This document shows positions 42,907 through 54,100 of a stretch of 64,000 bases of DNA, one piece after another; position 1 is the stretch's first letter, and every line of letters begins with the position of its first letter. Position numbers and translations under genes: made by a program. Source of the stretch: Candidatus Rhodoferax bjergmarkensis (GTDB lineage Bacteria > Pseudomonadota > Gammaproteobacteria > Burkholderiales > Burkholderiaceae_C); assembly GCA_016708345.1 (NCBI GenBank), contig JADJFX010000019.1:1-64000 (forward strand). Direction: 5' to 3'. The notes under the pieces are model-generated. The model searched no databases. It was not told the origin of the DNA and saw only the letters and a list, made by a program, of their open reading frames with translations.

Positions 42907-45900
42907 ATGAACGCTCCCATTTTGCCCCACCTCCTCCAGAGCGAATCCGCGCATGTGCCGCACGCACACGCCCGCATTCGCGAAATTCCCTACAACTACA
43001 CCTCGTTTTCTGACCGTGAAATCGTCATCCGGCTGCTTGATGAACGCGCTTGGGATTTGCTCAACCGGCTGCGCGACGAGCGCCGCACCGGCCGTTCAGC
43101 GCGTATGTTGTACGAGGTGCTGGGCGACATTTGGGTGGTGCAGCGCAATCCCTATTTGCAGGACGACTTGCTGGACAACCCCAAGCGGCGCGTGCTCTTG
43201 GTCGAGGCCTTGCACCATCGCCTGGCCGAAGTGCAAAAACGCCGCACGCCTGAGGCCGACCCCGAGCGCGACGCGCTGGTGGGTGAACTGCTCAAGGGTG
43301 CCGGGCAGGCGGTGCAAGCCTTTGACGCAGCGTTTGTGGAAACCGCCACCTTGCGGCGCAAAGCCCAGCGTGTGCTGAACAAACTGACGGCCAAGGACAA
43401 CATCAAATTCGACGGCCTGTCGCGCGTGTCCCACGTGACCGACGCCACCGACTGGCGCGTGGAATACCCCTTTGTGGTGCTCACCCCAGACACCGAGGCG
43501 GAAATGGCCGAACTGGTCAAAGGTTGTATTGAACTCGGCCTGACCATCATCCCGCGCGGCGGCGGCACCGGCTACACCGGCGGTGCGATTCCTTTGACCT
43601 GGAAAAGTGTGGTCATCAACACCGAAAAGCTGGAGGCCATGACGGAGGTCGAAATGGTCAACCTGCCGGGCATTGGCCAGCCGGTGGCCACCGTCTGGAC
43701 CGAGGCCGGTGTGGTGACCCAGCGCGTGGCGAATGCGGCCGAGCGCGGTGGTTACGTGTTTGCGGTCGACCCGACGTCCGCCGAGGCCTCCTGCATTGGC
43801 GGCAACATTGCCATGAATGCGGGCGGCAAAAAAGCGGTGTTGTGGGGCACCGCGCTGGACAACCTGGCCAGCTGGCGCATGGTGACACCGCAGGCCGAGT
43901 GGTTAGAGGTCACCCGGTTGAACCACAACCTGGGCAAGATTCACGATGCCGATCTGGCCAGTTTTGAGCTCAAGTATTTCAAGGCCGATGGCAAAACGCT
44001 CTTGCGCACCGAACGGCTGGACATTCCCGGCAAATCCTTCCGCAAAGAAGGCTTGGGCAAGGACGTGACCGACAAATTTTTGAGCGGACTGCCGGGCATT
44101 CAAAAAGAAGGCTGCGACGGCCTCATCACCAGCGCGCGCTGGGTGGTGCACAAGATGCCCGCGCACACGCGCACCGTGTGCCTGGAGTTCTTCGGCAACG
44201 CCAAGGACGCCGTGCCCAGCATTGTTGAAATCATCGATTTCATGTTTGCCGAGCAAAAGCGTTCTGGCGTGCTGCTGGCGGGCCTGGAGCACCTGGACGA
44301 CCGCTATCTGAAAGCGGTGGGTTATGCCACCAAGAGCAAGCGTGGCACGGACGCCAGGGGCGGCCCTTCGTCCGCCGTGCCCAAGATGGCGCTGTTTGGC
44401 GACATTGCGGGCGACGATGCCGACGCTGTGGCGCGTGCAACGTCTGAAGTGGTGCGTATTGCCAACTCCAGATCAGGTGAGGGTTTTGTCGCCATCAGCC
44501 CCGAGGCACGCAAGAAATTTTGGCTGGACCGCAAGCGCACCGCCGCCATTTCGCGCCACACCAATGCCTTCAAGATCAACGAAGACGTGGTGATTCCCCT
44601 GCCGCGTATGGCCGAATACACCGACGGCATTGAGCGCATCAATATTGAACTGAGCCTGGCCAACAAAATTGCCTTGTGCGACGAGCTGGAAGACTTTTTT
44701 GCCACGGGCAACCTGCCCCTGGGCAAGCAGGACGACGCCAGCGACATCCCCTCGGCAGAATTGCTGGAAGACCGCGTGGCGCAGGCGCTGGTGCTGGTGC
44801 GCGGCGTGCGCACGCAGTGGGCCGGGTGGCTGCAGCAGGTGGAACCGCTGTTTCCCCAGTTGCAGGACCACACTTTGCGTGCCAGCTGGAAGACGCAGCT
44901 GCGCGCGCCCTTGCAAAATATCTTTGCAGGCAGTGCTTTCGAAGCCATTTTGGCCGAATGCACCGCTATCCACCAGCGCGTGCTCAAAGGCCGCGTCTGG
45001 GCTGCGCTGCACATGCACGCGGGTGACGGCAATGTCCACACCAACCTGCCGGTCAACAGTGACGACTACGAAATGCTGCAGGCCGCGCACGGTGCGGTCA
45101 AGCGCATCATGGCGCTGGCGCGCTCGCTCGATGGCGTGATCTCGGGGGAGCACGGCATTGGCATCACCAAGCTGGAGTTCCTGAGCGACGAGGAACTGGC
45201 TCCTTTTACCGCTTACAAGGCCAAGGTTGACCCGGAAGGGCGCTTTAACAAGGGTAAATTGCTACGAAATAAGGAGCTGCCTGCGCAAGATTCACGGGTG
45301 CTAGGGCGCGATTCGGCGCTGGGCCGCCCCGAGGCGAATCAGCCCCCTCGGGGGGCAGTGACCCGCGACGCGGCGGAACGTGGGGGCGTTATACATTCTG
45401 ATTTGACCAATGCCTATACCCCCAGCTTCGGGCTGATGGGGCATGAGTCGCTGATCATGCAGCAAAGCGACATTGGTGCCATTGCCGACAGCGTGAAAGA
45501 CTGCCTGCGCTGCGGCAAGTGCAAGCCGGTGTGCGCCACCCATGTGCCGCGCGCCAATTTGTTATACAGCCCGCGCAACAAGATTTTGGCGACCTCGCTG
45601 TTGGTTGAAGCCTTTTTGTACGAAGAGCAGACGCGCCGGGGCGTCAGTATCAAGCACTGGCAGGAGTTTGAAGACGTGGCCGACCACTGCACGGTGTGTC
45701 ACAAATGCCTGTCGCCGTGCCCGGTGAAGATCGATTTTGGCGACGTCACCATGAACATGCGCAACCTGCTGCGCAAAATGGGCAAGAAGAGCTTTCGCCC
45801 GGCGGGCGCGGCGGCCATGTTCATGCTCAACGCTACCAACCCCGAGACCATCAAGATCGCGCGTTCCATCATGGTCAACGTGGCCATCCGGGCGCAGCGT

Positions 45901-46914
45901 ATGGCGGCGGATGTGATGAAGGTGATTGCCCGAATGCAGACCAAGGCACCCCCTGCCACGGTGGGCACCGCGCCGATCAAAGAGCAGATCATCCACTTTG
46001 TGAACAAAAAGCTGCCCGGTGGCTTGCCCAAAAAGACGGCGCGGGCCTTGCTGGACATCGAGGACAAGGATTACGTTCCCATCATCCGCGACCCCAAGGC
46101 CACGACTGCCGAGACCGAGGCGGTGTTTTACTTCCCCGGCTGCGGCTCGGAGCGCCTGTTCTCGCAGGTCGGCTTGGCCACGCAGGCCATGCTGTGGCAC
46201 GCCGGGGTGCAAACCGTGTTGCCGCCGGGTTACCTGTGCTGCGGCTATCCCCAGCGCGGCGCCGGTCAGTTTGACAAGGCCGAGAAGATGATCACCGACA
46301 ACCGGGTGCTGTTCCACCGGGTGGCCAACACCTTGAACTACCTGGACATCAAAACCGTGGTGGTGAGCTGCGGCACCTGTTATGACCAGTTGCAGGGTTA
46401 CAAGTTTGACGAAATCTTCCCCGGCAGCCGCATCATCGATATCCATGAATTTCTGCTGGAAAAAGGGATCACCTTGGCCAATGCAGGCTCGTTCATGTTC
46501 CATGACCCGTGCCACAGCCCGATGAAGCTGCAGGAGCCGCTCAAGACGGTCAAGGCTTTGCTGGGTAATAACGTGGTTCAGTCCGAGCGCTGCTGCGGCG
46601 AGTCCGGCACGCTGGCCTTGAACCGGCCCGATATTTCCACCCAGGTGCGCTTTCGCAAAGAGGAAGAAATTCGCAAGAACGAAACCACGTTGCGTGAAAA
46701 GAGTGGTCTGGATGCCAAGGCGAACATCAAGATGCTCACATCCTGCCCGGCCTGTTTGCAAGGGCTGAGCCGCTACGGCGAAGACCTCAAAGGCGGTCTG
46801 CTGGAGGCCGACTACATCGTGGTCGAGATGGCGAACCAGATTCTGGGCGAGCAGTGGATGCCTGACTACGTCAAACGTGCCAACAACGGGGGGATTGAGC
46901 GGGTGTTGGTGTAA
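42907..46914 (+). CDS. FAD-linked dehydrogenase fused to Fe-S/CCG domains (DUF3683 type)
   Basis: 1335 residues. N-terminal DUF3683-like region (IREIPYNYTSFSDREIVIRL), PCMH FAD-binding domain with IIPRGGGTGYTGGAIPLTWK near 215, FAD-linked oxidase C-terminal domain to about 780 (GEHGIGITKLEFLS), two 4Fe-4S clusters (CLRCGKCKPVC near 865, CTVCHKCLSPCP near 928), and two CCG domains (YLCCGYPQRGAGQ near 1110, SERCCGESGTLALNR near 1230). The plan equals GlcD+GlcF in one chain, suggesting oxidation of a 2-hydroxy acid such as D-lactate to feed quinone; the substrate is unproven. Residues about 785-835, between the oxidase and Fe-S parts, are encoded by inserted repeat DNA. Confidence 0.88.
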   Translation: MNAPILPHLLQSESAHVPHAHARIREIPYNYTSFSDREIVIRLLDERAWDLLNRLRDERRTGRSARMLYEVLGDIWVVQRNPYLQDDLLDNPKRRVLLVEALHHRLAEVQKRRTPEADPERDALVGELLKGAGQAVQAFDAAFVETATLRRKAQRVLNKLTAKDNIKFDGLSRVSHVTDATDWRVEYPFVVLTPDTEAEMAELVKGCIELGLTIIPRGGGTGYTGGAIPLTWKSVVINTEKLEAMTEVEMVNLPGIGQPVATVWTEAGVVTQRVANAAERGGYVFAVDPTSAEASCIGGNIAMNAGGKKAVLWGTALDNLASWRMVTPQAEWLEVTRLNHNLGKIHDADLASFELKYFKADGKTLLRTERLDIPGKSFRKEGLGKDVTDKFLSGLPGIQKEGCDGLITSARWVVHKMPAHTRTVCLEFFGNAKDAVPSIVEIIDFMFAEQKRSGVLLAGLEHLDDRYLKAVGYATKSKRGTDARGGPSSAVPKMALFGDIAGDDADAVARATSEVVRIANSRSGEGFVAISPEARKKFWLDRKRTAAISRHTNAFKINEDVVIPLPRMAEYTDGIERINIELSLANKIALCDELEDFFATGNLPLGKQDDASDIPSAELLEDRVAQALVLVRGVRTQWAGWLQQVEPLFPQLQDHTLRASWKTQLRAPLQNIFAGSAFEAILAECTAIHQRVLKGRVWAALHMHAGDGNVHTNLPVNSDDYEMLQAAHGAVKRIMALARSLDGVISGEHGIGITKLEFLSDEELAPFTAYKAKVDPEGRFNKGKLLRNKELPAQDSRVLGRDSALGRPEANQPPRGAVTRDAAERGGVIHSDLTNAYTPSFGLMGHESLIMQQSDIGAIADSVKDCLRCGKCKPVCATHVPRANLLYSPRNKILATSLLVEAFLYEEQTRRGVSIKHWQEFEDVADHCTVCHKCLSPCPVKIDFGDVTMNMRNLLRKMGKKSFRPAGAAAMFMLNATNPETIKIARSIMVNVAIRAQRMAADVMKVIARMQTKAPPATVGTAPIKEQIIHFVNKKLPGGLPKKTARALLDIEDKDYVPIIRDPKATTAETEAVFYFPGCGSERLFSQVGLATQAMLWHAGVQTVLPPGYLCCGYPQRGAGQFDKAEKMITDNRVLFHRVANTLNYLDIKTVVVSCGTCYDQLQGYKFDEIFPGSRIIDIHEFLLEKGITLANAGSFMFHDPCHSPMKLQEPLKTVKALLGNNVVQSERCCGESGTLALNRPDISTQVRFRKEEEIRKNETTLREKSGLDAKANIKMLTSCPACLQGLSRYGEDLKGGLLEADYIVVEMANQILGEQWMPDYVKRANNGGIERVLV
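45258..45307 (+). repeat. Dispersed repeat copy inside the FAD/Fe-S gene
   Basis: ATTGCTACGAAATAAGGAGC, TGCCTGCGCAAGATTCACGG, GTGCTAGGGC. In frame as LLRNKELPAQDSRVLG in the interdomain linker. Confidence 0.65.
45321..45386 (+). repeat. GC-rich CCCCCTCGGGGGG repeat inside the FAD/Fe-S gene
   Basis: GCCGCCCCGAGGCGAATCAG, CCCCCTCGGGGGGCAGTGAC, CCGCGACGCGGCGGAACG, TGGGGGC. I recognise this as an intergenic repeat type frequent in Comamonadaceae; here it is translated (GRPEANQPPRGAVTRDAAER). Confidence 0.7.
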
Positions 46915-46987
46915 AAATTGTTTGGATTCAAACGCCAGTCTGCGATAGTGCGGGTGTTAAATCGTCAAACAGGGAGGGAGTTTCGCT

Positions 46988-47284
46988 ATGGGCCAAGTCG
47001 ACCACGAGACCTTAAAGCGCCTCGCCAGTAAATATGTCTGGTGGAAAACGCCAGATGAGGCGGTTTCCGTGCCGCAGCGCGTGATGGCACAGGTCATGAA
47101 TATTGGCGACTATTTTGATGTTCAGGAACTCGCCAATCAAGTCGGTGATGATGTTCTGCGCGATGTACTCATCCATGCACAGGCCGGGCAATTCGATCCA
47201 CGCTCATGGACCTATTGGAACTATCGGCTTGGGCTGGCTAACATCGATGAAGTGCCGCCCTTGCCTTCACGGAGATTTGCATGA
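46988..47284 (+). CDS. Putative antitoxin partner of AbiEii-type toxin
   Basis: 98 residues: ETLKRLASKYVWWKTPDEAV, VMNIGDYFDVQELANQVGDD, VLIHAQAGQFDPRSWTYWNY. Small proteins of this type precede nucleotidyltransferase AbiEii-like toxins. It overlaps the toxin start by 4 nt (ATGA). AGGGAGG lies about 10 nt before the ATG. Function inferred from the pairing. Confidence 0.65.
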   Translation: MGQVDHETLKRLASKYVWWKTPDEAVSVPQRVMAQVMNIGDYFDVQELANQVGDDVLRDVLIHAQAGQFDPRSWTYWNYRLGLANIDEVPPLPSRRFA

Positions 47285-47957
47285 CCCGTGTTTTCACGCC
47301 GCGCATGGAAATTCTTCCCCCTGCGCAGCAGCGTCTCTGGCCTGAACTCCAGCCCGCCGCAGAACTTGGCTTTGCTCTGTATGGTGGCACAGCCATTGCC
47401 TTGCGTCTGGGTCACAGAGCTTCTGTTGATTTTGATTTTTTTCCGAAAAATCGCTTGATCGTGCTGCGATTCGAACCGTTTTCCCATTCATAGCCCAGTC
47501 CACTGTTTTGCAGGACCAGCAGAACACCTTGACCGTCAATGTTCCTTACGGTGATTCTGACCGTGAGAACGTCAAAGTTTCGTTTTTTGGCAACCTTGGG
47601 TTTGGACGAGTCGGTGAGCCAGAAATTACAGAAGATGGTGTACTGCACGTGGCGTCGCTGGACGACCTCATGGCCACCAAAGTAAAGGTCATTCTCCAGC
47701 GTGCTGAGGCAAAGGACTATCGTGATATTGCAGCGATGGTGAACGCGGGAGTGAGCTTGTCCAAAGGACTCTCTGCCGCCCGAGCACTGTATGGTCTCAA
47801 TTTCCAGCCCAGCGAAAGCTTGAAAGCCATGGTGTATTTCGACGATGGCGATCTACATACCTTGACGAAATACGAGAAAAGCAGTCTTGTCAAGGCCGTC
47901 AGCAGGGTTCGTGATCTTCCCAGTGTTGAAATTTTGAGTCGACAACTCACAGCGTAG
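47281..47957 (+). pseudogene. AbiEii/AbiGii-type nucleotidyltransferase toxin, frameshifted
   Basis: First frame (47281-) has ALYGGTAIALRLGHRASVDF then DFFP, the GGT...DxD nucleotidyltransferase core. The remainder (to 47957) lies in another frame: EKSLDRAAIRTVFPFIAQST, then LDDLMATKVKVILQRAEAKD and an IAAMVNAG part. Adding one T to the T-run at 47436-47442 joins them (DFDFFSEKSLDR). Repaired length about 225 residues is normal. Homopolymer position suggests sequencing error or phase variation. Confidence 0.8.
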
Positions 47958-47986
47958 GTATTGCTGGCACCAACAGGGCGTCTGGG

Positions 47987-48014
47987 AGGGGCTGTCGCAT
48001 TTGTGACACGCCCC
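47987..48014. promoter_or_regulatory. Palindrome TGTCGCA-TT-TGTGACA upstream of the adhesin operon
   Basis: Near-perfect symmetry extended by GGGGC and CGCCCC arms. It could be an operator of a CRP/FNR-family regulator or a stem-loop ending the AbiEii transcript; no T-run follows, which argues against a terminator. The remaining leader to 48155 has an AGGAG-like GGAGAAAC ribosome-binding site. Confidence 0.35.
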
Positions 48015-48155
48015 AACGCGTGAAAAATGGTGGGTGTTTGCCGTTCTCTTCTGAATGCGGCAAAAAAGTCATGGTTTTGGTGCTAGCCTTGTGCTGTAAT
48101 TCTTCGTTGCAGTTCAAGTTTCCACGGCAAGCGGGCCGAATTCTGGAGAAACACC

Positions 48156-51100
48156 ATGTCGAGTCATTCTTCCCTGAACCACATCTACCGCACAGTATGG
48201 AACCAAGCCTTGGGCGCTATGGTGGCTGTGGCAGAAATCTCATCAGGGCGAGGGCGATCGGGTGGCGCGTCCAAGCGCAGCAGGCTTGCGTGCAAGCATG
48301 ATCTGCAGGCCCTGAAGGCGTTGGGGCTGTTGTCCTTGGGTATTGCCCTTGCTTGGGGGGCCATGGTGCCGCAGGCGCGGGCCAACCCCAATGGCGCTGT
48401 AGCGGTGCATGGCCAGGCCAACATGGTTTCCCAAGGCAAGCAGCTCACCGTGACCACGCAAAACGGCGCGGGCACCAACCACTCAGCCATCAACTGGCAA
48501 AGTTTTTCGATTCCCGCTGGCAACACCACCTATTTTCAGCAGCCCAATGCGCTGAGCACGGTGATCAACCGGGTCGTCACCAACACCCCCTCGCAGATTT
48601 TTGGCACGCTGGGCAGCAATGGCCATCTGGTGCTGGTCAACCAGTCCGGCATTGCGGTGGGCGCGGGTGCGTTGGTGGACACTGCGGGCTTTACCGCTTC
48701 CACCTTGCGCATGAGCGACGCCGATGCGCTGGCCGGGCGCTTGCGTTTTGGCGATGGCAGCGCCGGGGCCGGGCTTTCGGTCCAAGGCAGCATATTGGCG
48801 CGCAGTGGTGATGTGGTCTTGTTGGGCTCTAGTGTCGAAACCGGCAAGGACGCGCTGGTTCAGACCCCCAATGGCGCTACTATTTTGGTAGCTGGTAGCG
48901 CAGTTTCCATAAGCGCAAGAGGCCTGGAAGGCATAAATTTTGAGGTACAGGCCCCCACTGATGCGGCGGTCAATCTGGGCACGCTCAAGGGTGATGCAAT
49001 CGGTATTTTTGCGGGCACGCTCAAACACAGCGGTGCCATCCAGGCTACCCGGGCCAGTCTGGAAGGTGGCAAGGTGGTGCTCAAGGCCAGCGGCGATGCA
49101 GTGGTAGAAGGCAGTGGCCGTGTGGATGCCACCAGCACCAAAGGGCAGGGCGGGCGCATCGAAGTGCTGGGCCATCGTGTTGCGGTGACGGACAAGGCGG
49201 TGCTCGACACATCCGGCGCAACAGGCGGCGGTACTGTGCTGGTGGGGGGGGATTACCAGGGCAAGAGCGTAGCCGTTCCCAATGCACAGATGACTTACTT
49301 GGGGCCCAATGCCGAACTCAGGGCCGACGCAACAGACCAAGGCCATGGCGGAAAAGTCATCGTCTGGGCAGACAATGCAGCCCGAGCCTTTGGCAAGATT
49401 TCTGCCAGGGGTGGGGAGCAGGGGGGAAATGGCGGCTTTGTGGAGACGTCGGGTAAAAATCATCTCGATGTGGGGCGTCTTTCAGTCGATACCAGTGCAG
49501 TGCAGGGTTCGGCAGGAACATGGTTGCTGGACCCCACCAATGTCTACATTGCAGCTGATCAAGCAACGGCCAATGCAGCCGGAATGGCAGGGTCGGATAC
49601 ATCCATTGATACCACGGGCCCGACGCTTTTTCAGACCGGTGGAACACCCACCGATTCGCTTTTATTAAAGGCAACGCTGGAAACCGCACTGGCTTCAAAC
49701 AATGTTGAGGTCAACACCAGCAGTCCGGGTGGTGGATTTGGAAATATCACCGTCAGTTCCCCTGTGACTTGGGCCAGCGCGCATACGCTCAAGCTCAATG
49801 CTGCTTCTTCCATCACGGTGAACAATTCCGTGTCTGGATTGAATGGAACGCTGTCCCTGCAGTCTGGTGGATCTATCAGCAACAATTCAGGTGCCGGCCT
49901 GATGCATGTGGACAAGTTGGAAGCCAGGGCCAGTTCAGGCATTACTTTGCAAGGGCTCAACCAGATCAGCAATCTGGCGGCCAACTCCTTTGGTGGCAGT
50001 GTTCTGGTTGAGGCTGCGGCCCCCGGTGGGTTGACCATTGACACTGTAGGCAGCACTTCTGGGTTGTCTGGCTATGGCAGTGTGACGATAAAACAGTACA
50101 ACGCAGGCGACATTACGGTGAAAAAAAATGTATCGTCTGGCATGGCAGGTGCGGTCACTTTGGGCGTGGAGTCGGGCTCGGGCGGTATCAAACTGGCGGA
50201 CTCAGGTGCGGTGACGCTGTCCGGCTTGATCAGCGGTGTCTCGCTCTACACCAACGGTGGAAGCATCCAGCAGGACGCTGAGTTGACGGTGTCCGGCGCG
50301 TTGTCCATGACCACCAAATCGACTACCGGTGACATAACCTTGGACAATGCTGCGAATGATTTTACGGGCACGGTGACGGTGCCCTCGACCGGGGCGGGAG
50401 CGGTTGTACTGAAAGATGTGAACGCACTTACATTGGGCGCTATGTCCAATATGGCGGGGCTTAGCGTAACGGCGGGTTCCGGTCTGACTGTTAGCGGGGC
50501 CATTACCGCGTCGTCTGGAAATATTTCCTTAACCGCCTCGGGCTTGAATCAGTTGCTGACCATCAGTCAGCCGGTGGAGGCGACCAATGGCGATGTGAGC
50601 TATACCGCTGACAATTTGACCCACACGGCATCCACCACCACCGCAAGCTCAGCAGGTCATTTTTCCGAGATCAAGCCCTTCAGCGCTGCTACGCGCATAG
50701 AGTTGGCGGGTGCCGCGCCCGATGCAGCGGGCACTTTGGGTTTGTCCACTGGGGATGTTGACTACTTTTACACACCGCTGTTAAAGATCGGTAATCTCTC
50801 CAACACGGGAGGAATCCAGCTGAAGTCTGCGCTGACGCCAACCCACTACGGTTCAATGAGCCTGATTAACGGTGGCACGATTGGTCAGGATGCTGGCAGC
50901 AAATTGACCATTACCAACCTCAATGCCGATGGCTCGGCTGGTGTGACGCTGATGGAAACTTCGGGCAATGCGGTCACCAACCTGGCGGGTAGATCCGTTT
51001 CCGGCGACTTCCAGTTCAAGAGTTCAGCGGCACTCAATCTGGGCACGGTTGATATTTTGACCGGCATCAATGCAGGAACCCGTGATGTCACCCTGCAATC

Positions 51101-54100
51101 GGGCGGCGATATAACCGATTCGTCAGGTAATGCTGCCATTACAGCCAACATACTGACTTTGCAAGCTGGCGGAAAGATCGATTTGAATACAGGCAGTTCT
51201 GTCAATGTATTCAATGCGGCGAACTCAGGTGGCAATATTCATTTTTCCAATCTCAAGCCCTTGACGGTGGGTTCAGTGGCCCATGTCGGTGCTGGCGACA
51301 CCAAGATTGAAAATACCGGCAACATTGCCTTGGGCACAATCGATGGCGGCGGCGCACTTGTGCTGCTGCGGGCCAATGGCGGCAACATCACGGACAACAA
51401 CAGCTCGGCGGACAATGTTTTCAATGCCTCCCGGATTGATTTCAATGACGCGTCCACGAGCAATCCGGGTGGTGTGGGAACGCTTGCTGACTCGATCGAG
51501 GTTTACCATGCCACGGGGGCAACCCTTGTCTCGGCAACGGCCAAAAATGGCGGTATTTACCTGCAAAAAACCAGTGGCACAGGTTTGCTGGACTTGCAGG
51601 GCATTACACACGATGGTACTTCCAGCCATGACATTGACATTCAAAGCAATACCGGCATAGTAAACAATTCGGGATTCGTCACAGCTGGTACCAACAACGG
51701 GAATGTGTTGCTGCAAAGTTCTGGCACCGGTGGTATCGCAGTCAATTCGGACATCAACAAGGGCGGCTCCGGCACCCTGACGCTGCGCAGCACCGGTGCC
51801 AGTCAGAACATCACCCTGGCGGGCAATGTGTCCGCCAATTCGGGCAATATGGTGATTGAATCTGCAAGTGATGTTGTCGGAGGCGCGAGTAATAAAACGC
51901 TCTCCGGCCAAAACCTCACCATGGTGGCGGGTGGAGTCATCAATTTTGACAGCGCAGCAAGCAAAGACAGCAAATTGCAGGTGCCTGGCACCACGTCGCT
52001 CACGGCAAGTGGTGGTTATATCGTTGCAGACAACGCGACGAATGAGTTTGGCGGAATAGTGAGTGTCAGCAGTGGCACCAATGTGAAACTGGTGGATAAA
52101 GATGCCATAACCTTGGGCAGTCTGTCGCACACCGGAAATTTGTCTGTGACGGCTGGCGGCGCGGTCACTGGCAGTGGCGTGATCGGTGGGGCGGGCTATG
52201 CCAGCGTTACCGCAAAAGGCGGAATCAATTTATCAGGCGGCAACACGGCCGCGTCGGTGATACTGAACAATACGGACACTGGCAGCATCGTTTACAAGGC
52301 CAGTCGTGCCAGCGGCCTGAGCGTTGGAGCGGTGACCAATACGGCACCAAGTGCTGGCGACATCACGGTGTCCAATTCAACCGGCAATGTCAGCTTGACG
52401 GGTGCCATCAGTGCAGCAGCTCCAGGGAGTGTCATCACCATTGCGACCGCCGGAAATTTTGTCAACAGCGTGGGTGCATCTGCTTTGACGCCGGGCACGG
52501 GTGGCAAATGGCTGGTCTACTCCACCGACCCTGCCTTGGATACGCCCGGTGGGCTGGTCAATGCATTCAAGCACTACAACCAGACCTTCACCGGTGTTGC
52601 CTACGCCGGGCCGGGGGTGGGAAATGGTTTGCTTTACAGCCTTGCACCTATCGTGCTTCCCACATTGACTGCGGTGACCAAAACCTACGACGGCACGGTG
52701 ACGGTCGATACATCTGATATACCTCTTACCGCAACCGGCATCAACGGCGACGCGGTCACACTGGCGGCGGCTTCTGCTTCATTTAATGACAAAAACGTAG
52801 GCCTCGGCACCACGGTCACTGCCAGCGGCATCACAGTGGCAAGCGCCGTGAACGGGGCGGTAGCTGTGTATGGCTATGGCGTTTTTCCAAGCACGGCCGC
52901 AAACACTGGCTCCAGCATCACAACCAAGGCGGTCACCCTGACGGCACCTGTGGTGAGCAAGGTTTATGACGGTGGGGTGGCTTACACCACCACGGCAGGC
53001 GACCTCACTGCATTGGCCAGTGCGCTGGCCAGCGGCGACTCTGTCAGCGCGGCAAGCATGGTTTATACCGACAAAAATGCAGGTGCAGGCAGCAAGACGG
53101 TGAATTTGACTTCTGCTACCGTCGTTGACGGAAACGGCGGCAGCAATTACAGCGTCACATTGGCGGGCAACACGACCAGCACCATCAGTCCCAAACCGCT
53201 GACTGCAACGTTGAGTGCCCCCGGCAAGGTCTATGACGGCACTGCCACAGCCGCCCCCACCATGACGATCACGGGTGGCTTGGTTGGCAGTGAGACGGTA
53301 GTTGCAAGCGCTTCTGCAAATTTCAACACCAAGGATGTTCTCACTGCTAATTTGGTCACGGTCCACACGACCGTCTTGCAAGATGGCACCAACGGCGGCC
53401 TGGCCAGCAACTACAGCTTGCCTGTAGGGCAGACTGTGGCGGCCACGATCACCCCGGCGGGGCTTGATGTAAGGGCCAACAGCGCCGTCAAGACCTACGA
53501 TGGCGTCGCGTACAGCGGTGGCAACGGCGTGACCTACACCGGCTTTGTGGGTGGCGAAACCGCAACCGTGCTGGGCGGTGCCTTGACCTACGGTGGCACC
53601 AGTCAGGGGGCGATCGATGCCGGCAGTTACACCATCGTCCCTGGCGGTTTGTCTTCCAGTAACTATGCCATTAGCTACTTGAGCGGGCCCTTGACCATCA
53701 ACGCAGCCCCGTTAAGTGCCATCAGTTTGAGTGGTTCCCGGCCTTATGACGGAACGAAAGACGTGGCGGCAAACATTTTCACCCTGTCGGGCCTGGTTGC
53801 CGGTCAAGACCTCAAGCTGTCGGGCGTCGGAACCATCGCAGACAAAAATGTGGGTGACAACAAGCCGGTGACCTTGGGCACTCTTCAATTGGGCGACGGC
53901 ACCAAAGGCTTGGCCAAAAATTACACCTTTACCGGAGGAACCCAAACGGTGAGCATCACCCCAGCCAATCTGGCTGTGAGCACCAAAGATGTCACCAAGA
54001 TATACGACGGAACCCTCAAAGCCGTGGGCGTGCCGGTGGTGAGCAGCGGAACCTTGTTCAGCGGCGATCTACTCAGCGCAGGTGTATTCGCATTCACCGA

